NCBI RefSeq assembly: GCF_014905095.1
Contig: NZ_CP041165.1
Location: 1,984,001 to 2,048,000, forward strand
Length of the DNA stretch: 64,000 nucleotides
Source: Sulfurimonas marina
GTDB lineage: Bacteria; Campylobacterota; Campylobacteria; Campylobacterales; Sulfurimonadaceae
Reading direction: 5' to 3'
Part shown: positions 1 through 7,762 of the stretch, in pieces
Layout of the letters: each line of letters opens with the position of its first letter
Position numbering within the stretch: position 1 is the stretch's first letter
Position numbers and translations under genes: made by a program
The notes under the pieces: model-generated
The model's database searches: none
Seen by the model: the letters and a program-made list of their open reading frames with translations, nothing else
What the model was told of the DNA's origin: nothing

Positions 1-466
1 GCAGTGCTTCATTTAAACCTGCTTCACGTGATGCACCTTTATGATCCAAGAAACCTAAAAAAAGCATCTGTGTCTCAACAAATCCGCTCGCTACAAAAGC
101 AGTTAAAACTGCATTTGCACCCGGTAAAATATCATACTCAATACCATTTTTTATACAGTAATCTACAAGAACCTGTCCTGGATCGCTGATACCTGGCATC
201 CCGGCATCACTTACGTAAACAACATTTTGCTCAAAAAAAGATTTTTCTAGCTTTTCAACAAAAGATTGTTCATTATGGGAATGTAAAGAGATAAACTCTT
301 GTGTTTTTTCAAACTGAGTATTGTAACGCTCTTTTAAAATATGGATAAGTTTTTTTGTGACGCGAGTGTCTTCACAAAGAAGGATGTCGGCTTCACTTAA
401 AGCTTCTATAGCTCTAAGTGATATGTCGCCAATGTTCCCAATCGGAGTTGGAACAAGTGTAAGCAA
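1..466 (-). CDS. rsmI: 16S rRNA (cytidine(1402)-2'-O)-methyltransferase RsmI, partial
   Basis: RsmI methylates the 2'-OH of C1402 in the ribosomal decoding centre. Reading leftward from 466 the frame stays open to the window edge, so only about the first 155 of some 275 residues are present. Family motifs appear in order: LVPTPIGNIGD at the N-terminus, CEDTRVTKK, SDAGMPGISDPG and PGANAVLTAFVASG. There is no suitable ATG; the TTG at 464-466, directly before LTLVPTPIGN, is the likely start. It lies 13 bases after the rpmE stop, so the two are probably co-transcribed. Confidence 0.88.
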   Translation of the reverse strand, partial: MLTLVPTPIGNIGDISLRAIEALSEADILLCEDTRVTKKLIHILKERYNTQFEKTQEFISLHSHNEQSFVEKLEKSFFEQNVVYVSDAGMPGISDPGQVLVDYCIKNGIEYDILPGANAVLTAFVASGFVETQMLFLGFLDHKGASREAGLNEAL

Positions 467-479
467 AATATTTTCTTGA

Positions 480-680
480 TTATTTTTTGCTGTATTTTGC
501 GTTGAATTTTTCGATACGACCAGCAGTATCTACGTTACGCTCAGAACCTGTGAAGAATGGGTGACATTCATTACAGATATCAATTCTCATCTCATCTTTT
601 TGAGATTTTGTAACAAAGCTGTTACCACAAGCACAAGTAACTGTACAGTCTACTAAATTCGGGTGAAGATCTTTTTTCAT
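480..680 (-). CDS. rpmE: 50S ribosomal protein L31
   Basis: Ribosomal protein L31, a small protein of the large subunit that bridges to the 30S. The 66 residues show the zinc-binding C+ form: cysteines at 12, 16, 18 and the CNEC pair at 36/39, with the typical [21 protein letters not shown]-terminal half. Length is normal for the family. It sits between rsmE and rsmI on the same strand. The zinc-binding form suggests this is the housekeeping copy rather than a zinc-starvation paralogue. Confidence 0.96.
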   Translation of the reverse strand: MKKDLHPNLVDCTVTCACGNSFVTKSQKDEMRIDICNECHPFFTGSERNVDTAGRIEKFNAKYSKK

Positions 681-730
681 CTAATTTGCCTTTTACCATT
701 CGTCAAAGTACGAATAGTGATATATTTTTT

Positions 731-752
731 AAATCCGTATGGGGGCGGATTT
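731..752. terminator. Stem-loop between rsmE and rpmE
   Basis: A 7-bp perfect stem (AAATCCG / CGGATTT) with an 8-base G-rich loop lies in the gap after the rsmE stop and ahead of rpmE. A run of T flanks it on both sides, so it could end transcription or separate rsmE from rpmE expression. Only the fold is seen; activity is inferred. Confidence 0.4.
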
Positions 753-786
753 TTGGAAATGGGATTATACCAAAAAATGTAAAATA

Positions 787-1458
787 TTACAATAGTATCT
801 TTGAAGCTACGGCAAGAGCTGCACTCTCAGAACGCAATACCAGCGGGGTGTCGAGTCTAAACACATCATAACCGCTTAAGAACTCACGCTCCTCTGGAGA
901 AAAACCACCTTCACAGCCGATAAGTACCGTTGAAATATCAGCATCATCCTCTAGAACATTGTCACAAAAATCGAACACTTTCGTATCGGGATTTTCACTC
1001 AAAAACTCTTGAAGGTTTTTTGCCGTTGCAAACTCCATAAAATCACTTCTGCCACACTGTTGATTGGAAGCTTCTATGATTCGCTCATAACGTTTAAAAT
1101 CAGCCTTGAAGTTTTTTTGGCTTCGATTGCAGTAGATAAAAGTGATCTTCTCAACCCCTATCTCATTTAAACTTGGAAGTACCTTCTCAACTGATTTAGA
1201 ATCAATCACACACCAGCCAATATGCAACTCTTTTTTCGCCTTGACCTCATTTATCTCTTCGCCGAGATATGCTACTTCAAGCGATCTTGGATCGACAGAA
1301 ACCACTTTATAGAGGTAAAGCATCTCTGGAGCCTCTTTTCTTCTAAATCCAAGCGTATCACCCTCTTTGTGACGACGCACTTTTACAAGATACTTGTGTA
1401 ACTCACCCTTGATCGTAAAACGCTCTTTACCTGCATTTTCTTCATATATAAAAATCAT
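787..1458 (-). CDS. rsmE: 16S rRNA (uracil(1498)-N3)-methyltransferase RsmE
   Basis: RsmE makes m3U1498 in 16S rRNA using S-adenosylmethionine. The SPOUT knot motifs are visible near the C-terminus: IGCEGGFSPEE and LRSESAALAVASKIL. An N-terminal PUA-like region begins IYEENAGKERF. I place the start at the ATG at 1458 (MIFIYEENAG) instead of an upstream in-frame codon, because this ATG overlaps the TGA of the preceding gene as ATGA, which implies translational coupling. The cysteine replacing the usual proline in IGPEGGFS is a small deviation. Confidence 0.92.
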   Translation of the reverse strand: MIFIYEENAGKERFTIKGELHKYLVKVRRHKEGDTLGFRRKEAPEMLYLYKVVSVDPRSLEVAYLGEEINEVKAKKELHIGWCVIDSKSVEKVLPSLNEIGVEKITFIYCNRSQKNFKADFKRYERIIEASNQQCGRSDFMEFATAKNLQEFLSENPDTKVFDFCDNVLEDDADISTVLIGCEGGFSPEEREFLSGYDVFRLDTPLVLRSESAALAVASKILL

Positions 1459-1871
1459 GAGAAAAACCACATCCATATTGAGATTGCAACGACGATGAAA
1501 AATTCAAAATACAGGATTTTATAGGCAAACTGTTTATAAACTACAAAGTCGATAAACTCGTCATCATCTACGTGTTTTAAAGCTTTTGAACGTCTCACCT
1601 CTTTAACAATTAAGGTAATAGCCACAATAATCATAAGGATATTTTCTAACGTAAAATCGAGATGCTTCGTAGCCATCATAATGCTACCTGTGAAGATTGC
1701 AGCAGCTACGAGCATCGAATTAAACGGTAGTAGAAAAACTGAACGTAAACGTTTATATTTCGCAGAATCATCCGCTTGATACAAAAGTACAATATTTACA
1801 ACAATTGCAAAAATAAGTAGTAAAATTCCAATAGAGTGGAGGTTGACCCCCATTGAGTACATTTGTTCCAT
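1455..1871 (-). CDS. Conserved membrane protein, four predicted TM helices
   Basis: I do not recognise a named family. The 138 residues are mostly hydrophobic, with likely membrane spans at about 10-31, 47-67, 73-91 and 115-137 and an acidic cytoplasmic segment (DDDEF) near 102. It is coupled at both ends: its start overlaps the queD stop (TAATG) and its stop overlaps the rsmE start (ATGA). The position inside a tRNA/rRNA-modification operon does not by itself give a function. Confidence 0.75.
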   Translation of the reverse strand: MEQMYSMGVNLHSIGILLLIFAIVVNIVLLYQADDSAKYKRLRSVFLLPFNSMLVAAAIFTGSIMMATKHLDFTLENILMIIVAITLIVKEVRRSKALKHVDDDEFIDFVVYKQFAYKILYFEFFIVVAISIWMWFFS

Positions 1872-2452
1872 TATACAGACTCCGGATTTATAAACTCTTC
1901 ACCATCTTTTAATTTTTCAAATAAAGCAGTATCGTTAAAACTTTCAACTACTGCGTCTGAAAACGCAATTTTCTCTAGTTCTATTATACCCATTTGTTGA
2001 TTGTATACATCTTCTCGAAATGCTTGAGCATATCCTGTATCTGTTTCATGAACGATTACACTGTGAAGCTGCACCTTTTTTTCACCGTTTTTTGTTTTTG
2101 TAAGTCCAAACAATTTATCTATAAGAAAAAAAATAACACGCGAAAACTGTTCAGCTGAAGGAGATACAGGAAGTTCCACCCAACGATCGGAGTGTTTTTT
2201 CATATCAGCTATATACTCAGGATTATCACCGCTCCATAAAGTGATCGCATGATCAAACGACTCAACAAGATCTTTTATGTTTTGTTTCATTAGACCAAAA
2301 TCATATACCATCTGACCATTGTCCAGATAGTTTGATTCAAATAAAACTTCAACCTTATAAGAGTGTCCGTGAACAGAAGAGCGGCATTTCACACTTGAAC
2401 ATCCGCGAACAATATGTGCGTTTTCAAATTTGAATAGTTTACGGATAATCAT
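1871..2452 (-). CDS. queD: 6-carboxytetrahydropterin synthase QueD
   Basis: QueD converts dihydroneopterin triphosphate to 6-carboxy-5,6,7,8-tetrahydropterin, the second step to preQ0 and queuosine. Zinc ligands are visible as H13 (FENAHIV) and the HGH pair H28/H30. The catalytic cysteine candidate C23 is separated from HGH by four residues (C-X4-HGH). DHAITLW and HETDTGYA supply the expected Asp-His and Glu elements. At 193 residues it is longer than the compact 120-residue forms. It follows queE across a structured 100-base gap, so the two form one pathway operon. Confidence 0.9.
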   Translation of the reverse strand: MIIRKLFKFENAHIVRGCSSVKCRSSVHGHSYKVEVLFESNYLDNGQMVYDFGLMKQNIKDLVESFDHAITLWSGDNPEYIADMKKHSDRWVELPVSPSAEQFSRVIFFLIDKLFGLTKTKNGEKKVQLHSVIVHETDTGYAQAFREDVYNQQMGIIELEKIAFSDAVVESFNDTALFEKLKDGEEFINPESV

Positions 2453-2476
2453 TCTTTTACACCTTCTAAATTCAAT

Positions 2477-2545
2477 GCTTTAGCGCTTTATTAAGAGGAC
2501 TCAGACCGAAGGGAGGATTTGCTCTTCTTAATAAAGTGATAAAGC
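2477..2545 (-). ncRNA. Long structured hairpin with conserved apical core, between queE and queD
   Basis: Two 19-base arms (2477-2495 and 2527-2545) pair at 17 Watson-Crick positions plus one G-U. Read in the direction of queE-queD transcription, the apical part carries AATCCTCCC then TTC then GGTCTGAG. CTC pairs with GAG and CC with GG, leaving a 3-base bulge and a triloop. The same apical core occurs in the same sense at 33706-33728 on unrelated stem arms. No T-run follows, so a simple terminator is unlikely. It may be a protein-binding RNA, a processing site or a mobile hairpin; the function is unknown. Confidence 0.55.
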
Positions 2546-2553
2546 AGTTAAAA

Positions 2554-3312
2554 CTACACACCCTTATTTTCATCCCATATACGGATGTGCAGCCTATCAC
2601 TAAAATTATAACCTTTATTTTTACAGTACTCAATTAAGGCAAGAGTATTTTTCTCTACATCTGCTTTATTTCCACCCAAAGGCATACAATACACATCTGT
2701 TTGAGGAGCATGTTCAGTTATTTGTTCTATCTCATCATCTAAAGCCATATTGATCGAGTCTTCATCGATAGAGAACTTAAAAAAAGCATCTTTTGCATTT
2801 GTAGCAATTGAGTTAATAACACCGCCACGCACCCTTTTAGAGAGTGGTTCAGCAGAGTTTTCCAACTTGACAGAGAGTGCAAATACACACTTTTTGTAAA
2901 CCGGGTATTTTTCAAAATCAACCGCTATCGTTCCATTTGTTTCAAATGTAATACGATGATTGTTTGCTACCATTTTTTCCAAAAACTCTACAAATATTTC
3001 ATCATTTGCATAGATCAAAGGCTCACCACCTGTGAGTACTACATCGACACCAGTGGGCAAATCATAAAGATCAAATATGTTTAAAAGTTGCTGTGCTGAA
3101 TCTATCTCGATCCAAGCGTGGGAGAAGTGTTCTTTGTTTACGGCGTAAACAGTATCACACCCTAAAACCTCTGCACCATCTTCGGCAATTTCCCTGCATC
3201 CAAATCCTTCACATTTCATGTTGCATCCGCCAAAACGGAAAAAAAGGCTCGGAGTACCAAGATAGCGACCCTCCCCTTGGATGGAGTAAAAATGTTCAAC
3301 GAGGTATAACAT
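2554..3312 (-). CDS. queE: 7-carboxy-7-deazaguanine synthase QueE (radical SAM)
   Basis: QueE is the radical SAM enzyme that rearranges carboxytetrahydropterin to 7-carboxy-7-deazaguanine. The N-terminus YSIQGEGRYLGTPSLFFRFGG is typical. The 4Fe-4S cysteines read C30-NMK-C34-EGFG-C39, that is CX3CX4C and not CX3CX2C, and the DNA confirms this spacing. TGGEPL (SAM-binding GGE motif) and a FETNGT strand follow. The start overlaps the moaA stop (TAATG). It is co-transcribed with moaA and, after a structured gap, queD. Confidence 0.9.
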   Translation of the reverse strand: MLYLVEHFYSIQGEGRYLGTPSLFFRFGGCNMKCEGFGCREIAEDGAEVLGCDTVYAVNKEHFSHAWIEIDSAQQLLNIFDLYDLPTGVDVVLTGGEPLIYANDEIFVEFLEKMVANNHRITFETNGTIAVDFEKYPVYKKCVFALSVKLENSAEPLSKRVRGGVINSIATNAKDAFFKFSIDEDSINMALDDEIEQITEHAPQTDVYCMPLGGNKADVEKNTLALIEYCKNKGYNFSDRLHIRIWDENKGV

Positions 3313-4277
3313 TATCCACCCGTCTCATAAAATGCGCGAGTTGAAACTTCATCATCCTCACCACCCCAGCGGTTTTTCTCAGGTTTGTTTTTTACAACCT
3401 CTTTAAGAACAAGGGCAGCGCCTTTAATATCTCCACGCTTTACAAACTCTGCAATGCTCATCGCTTCATCAAAATAAAGACAAGGGATCAAATGCCCTTC
3501 AGCAGTTAAACGGATACGGTTACACTTTTTACAAAAGTCATCTTCATACGGTTCTATTATTCCAAACTCATACCCATCTTCAAGTTTATAATAGTGTGAT
3601 GGTGAATGACCGTCAAACCCTTCATCTTCAAAACTGTATTTTTCTTTGATAATACTCAACAGTTCTGGAGATTTTAAACCTTGAATATCTTCTTGGGCAT
3701 GTTTGTTTTCCATATACTCAATGAAACGGATCGTCATGTTACGATCTTTACAATACTCTAATAAATCTAAAATCTCATCAGAATTGATCCCTTTCATCGG
3801 CACCATGTTTACTTTTACTTTTAGCCCCACTTTTAACGCTTCATCAACACCGTCAAGTACGTTTTGCAGTACATCTTTTTGTGCTATCTTTTGCGCCACT
3901 TCAGGTTTAAGTGAATCAATACTTACATTGATACGTTTAAGTCCTGCGTCTTTTAGTTTTTGTGCAGCCCCTTTAAGTAAAAAGGCATTGGTTGTCATCG
4001 CCAAGTCTATGTCAGGTTTATAGTCATAGATCATCTTGATAAATTTATCCAGATCCTCACGTAAAAGCGGTTCACCACCTGTGATACGGATCTTTTTTAC
4101 ACCTTCATCTATCGCTACACGCAAGAACTCAAACAGCTCTTCAAACGTTAAAAGGTTTTCTTTTGGTACCCATGAAAAGGGTTTTTCCGGCATACAGTAG
4201 TTACATCTGAAATTACATCTTTCAGTAACCGATACACGGATATAATCAACTACTCTGTCATAGCTATCTACTAGCAT
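3312..4277 (-). CDS. moaA: GTP 3',8-cyclase MoaA
   Basis: MoaA carries out the first step of molybdenum cofactor synthesis, radical cyclisation of GTP. The first 4Fe-4S motif is C21-NFR-C25-NY-C28. GGEPLL follows, and the second cluster is the C-terminal CKKC plus C about 13 residues on. The protein ends in the conserved diglycine. At 321 residues it is full length. Its stop overlaps the queE start, so two radical SAM enzymes for pterin-related pathways are coupled. The modBC genes at 56-58 kb would supply the metal for the same cofactor. Confidence 0.96.
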   Translation of the reverse strand: MLVDSYDRVVDYIRVSVTERCNFRCNYCMPEKPFSWVPKENLLTFEELFEFLRVAIDEGVKKIRITGGEPLLREDLDKFIKMIYDYKPDIDLAMTTNAFLLKGAAQKLKDAGLKRINVSIDSLKPEVAQKIAQKDVLQNVLDGVDEALKVGLKVKVNMVPMKGINSDEILDLLEYCKDRNMTIRFIEYMENKHAQEDIQGLKSPELLSIIKEKYSFEDEGFDGHSPSHYYKLEDGYEFGIIEPYEDDFCKKCNRIRLTAEGHLIPCLYFDEAMSIAEFVKRGDIKGAALVLKEVVKNKPEKNRWGGEDDEVSTRAFYETGG

Positions 4278-4301
4278 TTAATTTGTCCTAAAATAATATA
4301 T

Positions 4302-4769
4302 TTATTGCTTAACTTCTATTTCGATTGTACCACACACTATATCATGCAGTGCTTTTCGATCTTTTCTATAAAAAGGAGTTAATAATCCTAAAAGGATTGT
4401 TGCAGAGAATAAAAACATTATAAATCTACAAACAGCTCTAAAAAAAGAGATATTTTTTTGTGTTTTATCATCAACAACTTTAATCAAATATGCTTTTTTC
4501 CCCGGAGTTTGACCAAACTTTGCAATAAGTATTGCATAGATCACACCATAGATCGATACAGCGATAAAAGGTGCCAATTGAGAAGCTTGAAACTCCTCTT
4601 TTGAACCCATTACAACATACGCTATAAAATAGAGTATAGGTGCATAGATCATAAACATATCAACGATTAATGCTTTTACCTTATCTGAGTATTTTGCATA
4701 AAGAAGTTGTTTTTTTTCTTGTTTATTTTGCTGATTTTTTTTCTGTTTTTTTAGATCTCTAAATCTCAT
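4302..4769 (-). CDS. RDD family membrane protein
   Basis: A 155-residue RDD-domain protein. The N-terminal 30 residues are very basic and Gln-rich (KKQKKNQQNKQEKKQ), followed by likely helices near 38-50, 65-83 and 112-130. The family signatures are KALIVDMFMIY, where D is the RDD aspartate, then GQTPGKKAYLIKVVD and RKALHDIVCGT near the C-terminus. Members are proposed to be small transporters or assembly factors, but no role is settled here. It lies 24 bases upstream of moaA and is probably the first gene of that operon. Confidence 0.88.
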   Translation of the reverse strand: MRFRDLKKQKKNQQNKQEKKQLLYAKYSDKVKALIVDMFMIYAPILYFIAYVVMGSKEEFQASQLAPFIAVSIYGVIYAILIAKFGQTPGKKAYLIKVVDDKTQKNISFFRAVCRFIMFLFSATILLGLLTPFYRKDRKALHDIVCGTIEIEVKQ

Positions 4770-4872
4770 GCGCGCATTATAGCAAAAGCTAACTTGTAGA
4801 ATGTAAAGTCGATTTTAAAATTTAAAATGAAGTTATATTAGAGGGAGGTTTCTTGCACCGATAGGGACAAAG

Positions 4873-4984
4873 CTTTAGTCGCCACAGCGGCGCAAGCGAA
4901 GTAAAGTGAATTACTTCACTTTACAGACTATCTTTAGTGACCTGAGCGGTTCAAGCGAAGCAAGATGAGCTTAGCTCATTTTGC
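4873..4984. repeat. Two tandem 59-bp structured repeat units downstream of petC
   Basis: Units start at 4873 and 4932. Each reads CTTTAGT, a short hairpin closed by CC/GG around a 5-base loop, CAAGCGAAG, then a second hairpin. In unit 1 that hairpin is TAAAGTGAA/TTCACTTTA with loop TTAC. In unit 2 it is CAAGATGAGC/GCTCATTTTG with loop TTA. The second hairpins differ in sequence but keep the fold, and an inner G-C pair of the first hairpin is replaced by A-T. This suggests selection on structure. It occupies most of the gap between petC and the RDD gene. Confidence 0.6.
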
Positions 4985-4992
4985 TATTAAAA

Positions 4993-5940
4993 TTAGTGAA
5001 GGTCTCTCCAGATAGCTTTTTTCCAAAGAATAGCAAAGATTGCAAAGATAATGATATAGATCATTACATTTTTACCAACCTCTTCTCTCTCAGCACGTTT
5101 TGCATCACCAGAATCTTCAAGATACTCAATCACTTTTTCCATAGCGTGTTCGTTTACACCAACGCGTGGCATTGCAGTACCTTTTAAGTAGTTTTGTGGG
5201 TTCTCTACAAATGTTTCAATGTAGTGAGCACCACGAGAACGGATATAGATACTTAAATCAGGTGGTAATTTACCCATGTATGCTTTTAAGCTGTCTTGAT
5301 AATCAAGTACATCTGATTTGTATTTTAACTCTTCTTGCTCTTTTTTGAATGCAGGTTTATTACCAAGCTGTGTCCACTCTGCATAGTGGTTAGCATGACA
5401 TCTACCACAAGCTAACTCATATGCTTGTTCAGAAGTAAGTTCCTCTTTTTTCACTGCTACAGATTGTAAATATGCAACCATATCAGCTACTTCTTTATCT
5501 AAATCACCACCAGCTCCATAGAATGGTACCATTGGGTGCATTTGCCCTTTTTCAGCATCAAATTTATGCTCAACCATTAAAGCATGAGCAGGATTTTTAA
5601 TTAAGTCTGCAAGGAATTTCGCATCATATACAGCACCGGCATTTGATAAGTCAGGTGGATTTACACCATAACTCTGAGCTGCAGTTACAGGATCCATAGG
5701 AGCCGGCATACCAGCTACTTCCATAGAGTGACATCCAAGACATGCACCTGCACCCATTACAAGCTCTTGCCCGTTTGTTACGTTTGCATCCGTTAAGTTT
5801 ACATCTGCTAAATCTTCATATGCAAACCCTTCACTCTCGATATGCTTATGCATTTGAGAGTGTGCGAACGGTTCAACTAAGTAGTAAGTTACAAGAGTAA
5901 AGAATACTACAACTGCTAATATTTTAAGTTCTTTCATCAT
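4993..5940 (-). CDS. petC: Ubiquinol-cytochrome c reductase, diheme cytochrome c1 subunit
   Basis: The cytochrome c subunit of the bc1 complex takes electrons from the Rieske protein and passes them to soluble or oxidase-bound cytochrome c. Residues 7-22 are a membrane anchor or uncleaved signal. Two c-type heme sites are present, C67-LG-CH71 and C178-GR-CH182, with methionine-rich segments (HPMVPF, GTAMPRVGV) offering sixth ligands. A C-terminal helix at about 289-309 anchors it. The tandem diheme form is characteristic of Campylobacterota. It follows petB by 6 bases. Confidence 0.92.
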   Translation of the reverse strand: MMKELKILAVVVFFTLVTYYLVEPFAHSQMHKHIESEGFAYEDLADVNLTDANVTNGQELVMGAGACLGCHSMEVAGMPAPMDPVTAAQSYGVNPPDLSNAGAVYDAKFLADLIKNPAHALMVEHKFDAEKGQMHPMVPFYGAGGDLDKEVADMVAYLQSVAVKKEELTSEQAYELACGRCHANHYAEWTQLGNKPAFKKEQEELKYKSDVLDYQDSLKAYMGKLPPDLSIYIRSRGAHYIETFVENPQNYLKGTAMPRVGVNEHAMEKVIEYLEDSGDAKRAEREEVGKNVMIYIIIFAIFAILWKKAIWRDLH

Positions 5941-5946
5941 ATTCTC

Positions 5947-7161
5947 CTATAACTCTTTCTCTTTTTTTGTAATAAACGGTAGTAAAATCCATAATACAAT
6001 AAATGTGATTGCCGCAACTAAACCAATAGTACTAAAGATACCCTCAGGCGGTAGTTTACCCATTGCAGTAAGTACGATCATATCTACTAGCATTACCCAG
6101 AACCAAACATTAAACAATCCTCTACGACTTGCAGGAACAGCATTTGGACTTCTATCTAAGAACGGTAATAAGAAGAAAATAACCTGTGCAAAACCAAACG
6201 CAATTAGACCAGGGTCAGTTGGGAACGGACGTAAAATCTCATATGACCATAAGAAATACCACTCTGGGTAGATGTGTGCCGGAGTTTTTAATCCGTCAGC
6301 AGGGTCAAAGTTTACAGGGTCCATTGCAAAACCATAATGGTAGAATACTAAGTAAAAGAAGAATACTAAATAGATTCCAACTACCATCATATCTTTAGAC
6401 ATAAAGTCGTTAGCAAATGCGATAACTTTTGAACCAGCTTTATCACCAGCTTTATATTTTGCAGCTTCAGCTTCAAAGTCGATCTCTTCACCGTCTTGGT
6501 TGTTTACGTGAGGGATACGAAGTGCAGCAAAGTGTAAACCGATAAGCGCTAAAATTGCTAAAGGTAATAAAAGTACATGTAACATGAAGAAACGGTTTAA
6601 GAACGCTTGTGCAGGTACATAATCCCCACGAATCCATTCAACTAAACCATCAGCATGTAGTGAACCACCGGCAAATAAGTTAGTAATAACCATACCAGCC
6701 CAGTAAGACATTTGTCCCCATGGAAGCATATATCCAGAGAATGCCTCAGCTGAGAAAGTTACGAACAATAACATACCAGAGATCCAGATCATCTCACGAC
6801 CCTTCTTGTAAGAACCGTAGTAAATACCTGTAAACATGTGAATATATATAATAAGGAATACTACTGACGCTGCTACACCGTGAATGTGTCTCCATAACCA
6901 GCCAAACTCAACCTCTTTCATAATAGTGTAGTTAACACTATCAAATGCTGTTGCAACATTTGGTTGATAATACATAAGCAAGAAGATTCCAGATACTAAC
7001 AGTAAACCGAAAGTTACTGCAAGGATCATCCCCATTGCCCATAAAAAGTTAATATTTTTCGGAATCCAATACTCCGTAGCCATTACACGACGTACAGCAT
7101 CTACTGCTAAACGTTGGTTTAACCAGTCGTGTAGGCTTTTTGCTTTTTCAAAATGTGCCAT
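5947..7161 (-). CDS. petB: Ubiquinol-cytochrome c reductase, cytochrome b subunit
   Basis: Membrane core of the bc1 complex, holding hemes bL and bH and the quinol sites. The heme histidine pairs are visible: H-X13-H in helix B (HGVAASVVFLIIYIH) and H-X14-H in helix D (HVLLLPLAILALIGLH), the X14 spacing recalling b6f. The Qo-site PEWY motif is present (PEWYFLWSYEILR). A charged insertion of about 25 residues (DGEEIDFEAEAAKYKAG) separates helices in the middle. Its 404 residues match full-length cytochrome b. It is the central gene of petABC. Confidence 0.96.
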   Translation of the reverse strand: MAHFEKAKSLHDWLNQRLAVDAVRRVMATEYWIPKNINFLWAMGMILAVTFGLLLVSGIFLLMYYQPNVATAFDSVNYTIMKEVEFGWLWRHIHGVAASVVFLIIYIHMFTGIYYGSYKKGREMIWISGMLLFVTFSAEAFSGYMLPWGQMSYWAGMVITNLFAGGSLHADGLVEWIRGDYVPAQAFLNRFFMLHVLLLPLAILALIGLHFAALRIPHVNNQDGEEIDFEAEAAKYKAGDKAGSKVIAFANDFMSKDMMVVGIYLVFFFYLVFYHYGFAMDPVNFDPADGLKTPAHIYPEWYFLWSYEILRPFPTDPGLIAFGFAQVIFFLLPFLDRSPNAVPASRRGLFNVWFWVMLVDMIVLTAMGKLPPEGIFSTIGLVAAITFIVLWILLPFITKKEKEL

Positions 7162-7175
7162 TTTCTCCCCTTAAA

Positions 7176-7700
7176 TTACAGCGTTACGCCATTGGCTTTC
7201 ATATTTTTATACTCTGGTCCTTCTTCACCAAGTACAAGTGTGTTTCCTTCTACTTTAAATGGAGGAATGTCAAGACCACGTGGTGGTGGAGCTTTTGTAA
7301 CATCACCTGTATAATCATACGTACCACCGTGACATGCACAAAGGAAAGATTTATCATCTGGATTGTAACTTGGGATACAACCAAGGTGTGTACAAAGACC
7401 TAAGTTTACTAAGTACCCTTCTCCATTGATCATAATACTACGAGCTTTTTGTTGCTCTGTTAATTTTGCTAGCATATCTGCCGTATATTTTAAAACAAAA
7501 ATAGGCTTCCCACGCCATTTTTCAGTTACTAGCTCATTCTCTTTATATGCCGACATATCAAGTGTTGTAAAACCGGCTGCTTTTACACTCGGAAGCGGAT
7601 CCCAACTTTTTTTCATTGCATAAAGTGATGCAACAGCGCCAACTCCCGCAACAGCACCGAATGCTTTTCCCATAAAACCTCTACGGCTACTATCTTTCAT
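7176..7700 (-). CDS. petA: Ubiquinol-cytochrome c reductase, Rieske iron-sulfur subunit
   Basis: Rieske 2Fe-2S protein of the bc1 complex, the first electron acceptor from quinol. From the ATG at 7700 the protein begins MKDSSRRGFMGK, a twin-arginine signal, followed by a hydrophobic anchor. Cluster ligands are C103/H105 in CTHLGC and C121/H124 in CACHGG, with C108 and C123 forming the usual disulfide. An in-frame TTG 30 bases upstream would add ten residues before the Tat motif and is less likely. First gene of petABC. Confidence 0.95.
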   Translation of the reverse strand: MKDSSRRGFMGKAFGAVAGVGAVASLYAMKKSWDPLPSVKAAGFTTLDMSAYKENELVTEKWRGKPIFVLKYTADMLAKLTEQQKARSIMINGEGYLVNLGLCTHLGCIPSYNPDDKSFLCACHGGTYDYTGDVTKAPPPRGLDIPPFKVEGNTLVLGEEGPEYKNMKANGVTL

Positions 7701-7762
7701 ATTTTCGCTCACTTTCTTGTGAATTTTCAAATCTTATTATATACCAAATAAGTTTTAATTAT

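Noticed and set aside
4841-4856. GAGGGAGGTTTCTTGC as another copy of the conserved apical RNA core
   Set aside because: It lacks the partner GGTCTGAG/CTCAGACC half and the enclosing stem.
5005-7403. Several plus-strand open frames across petABC
   Set aside because: They lie antisense to motif-bearing bc1 genes, have no ribosome sites and no recognisable domains.
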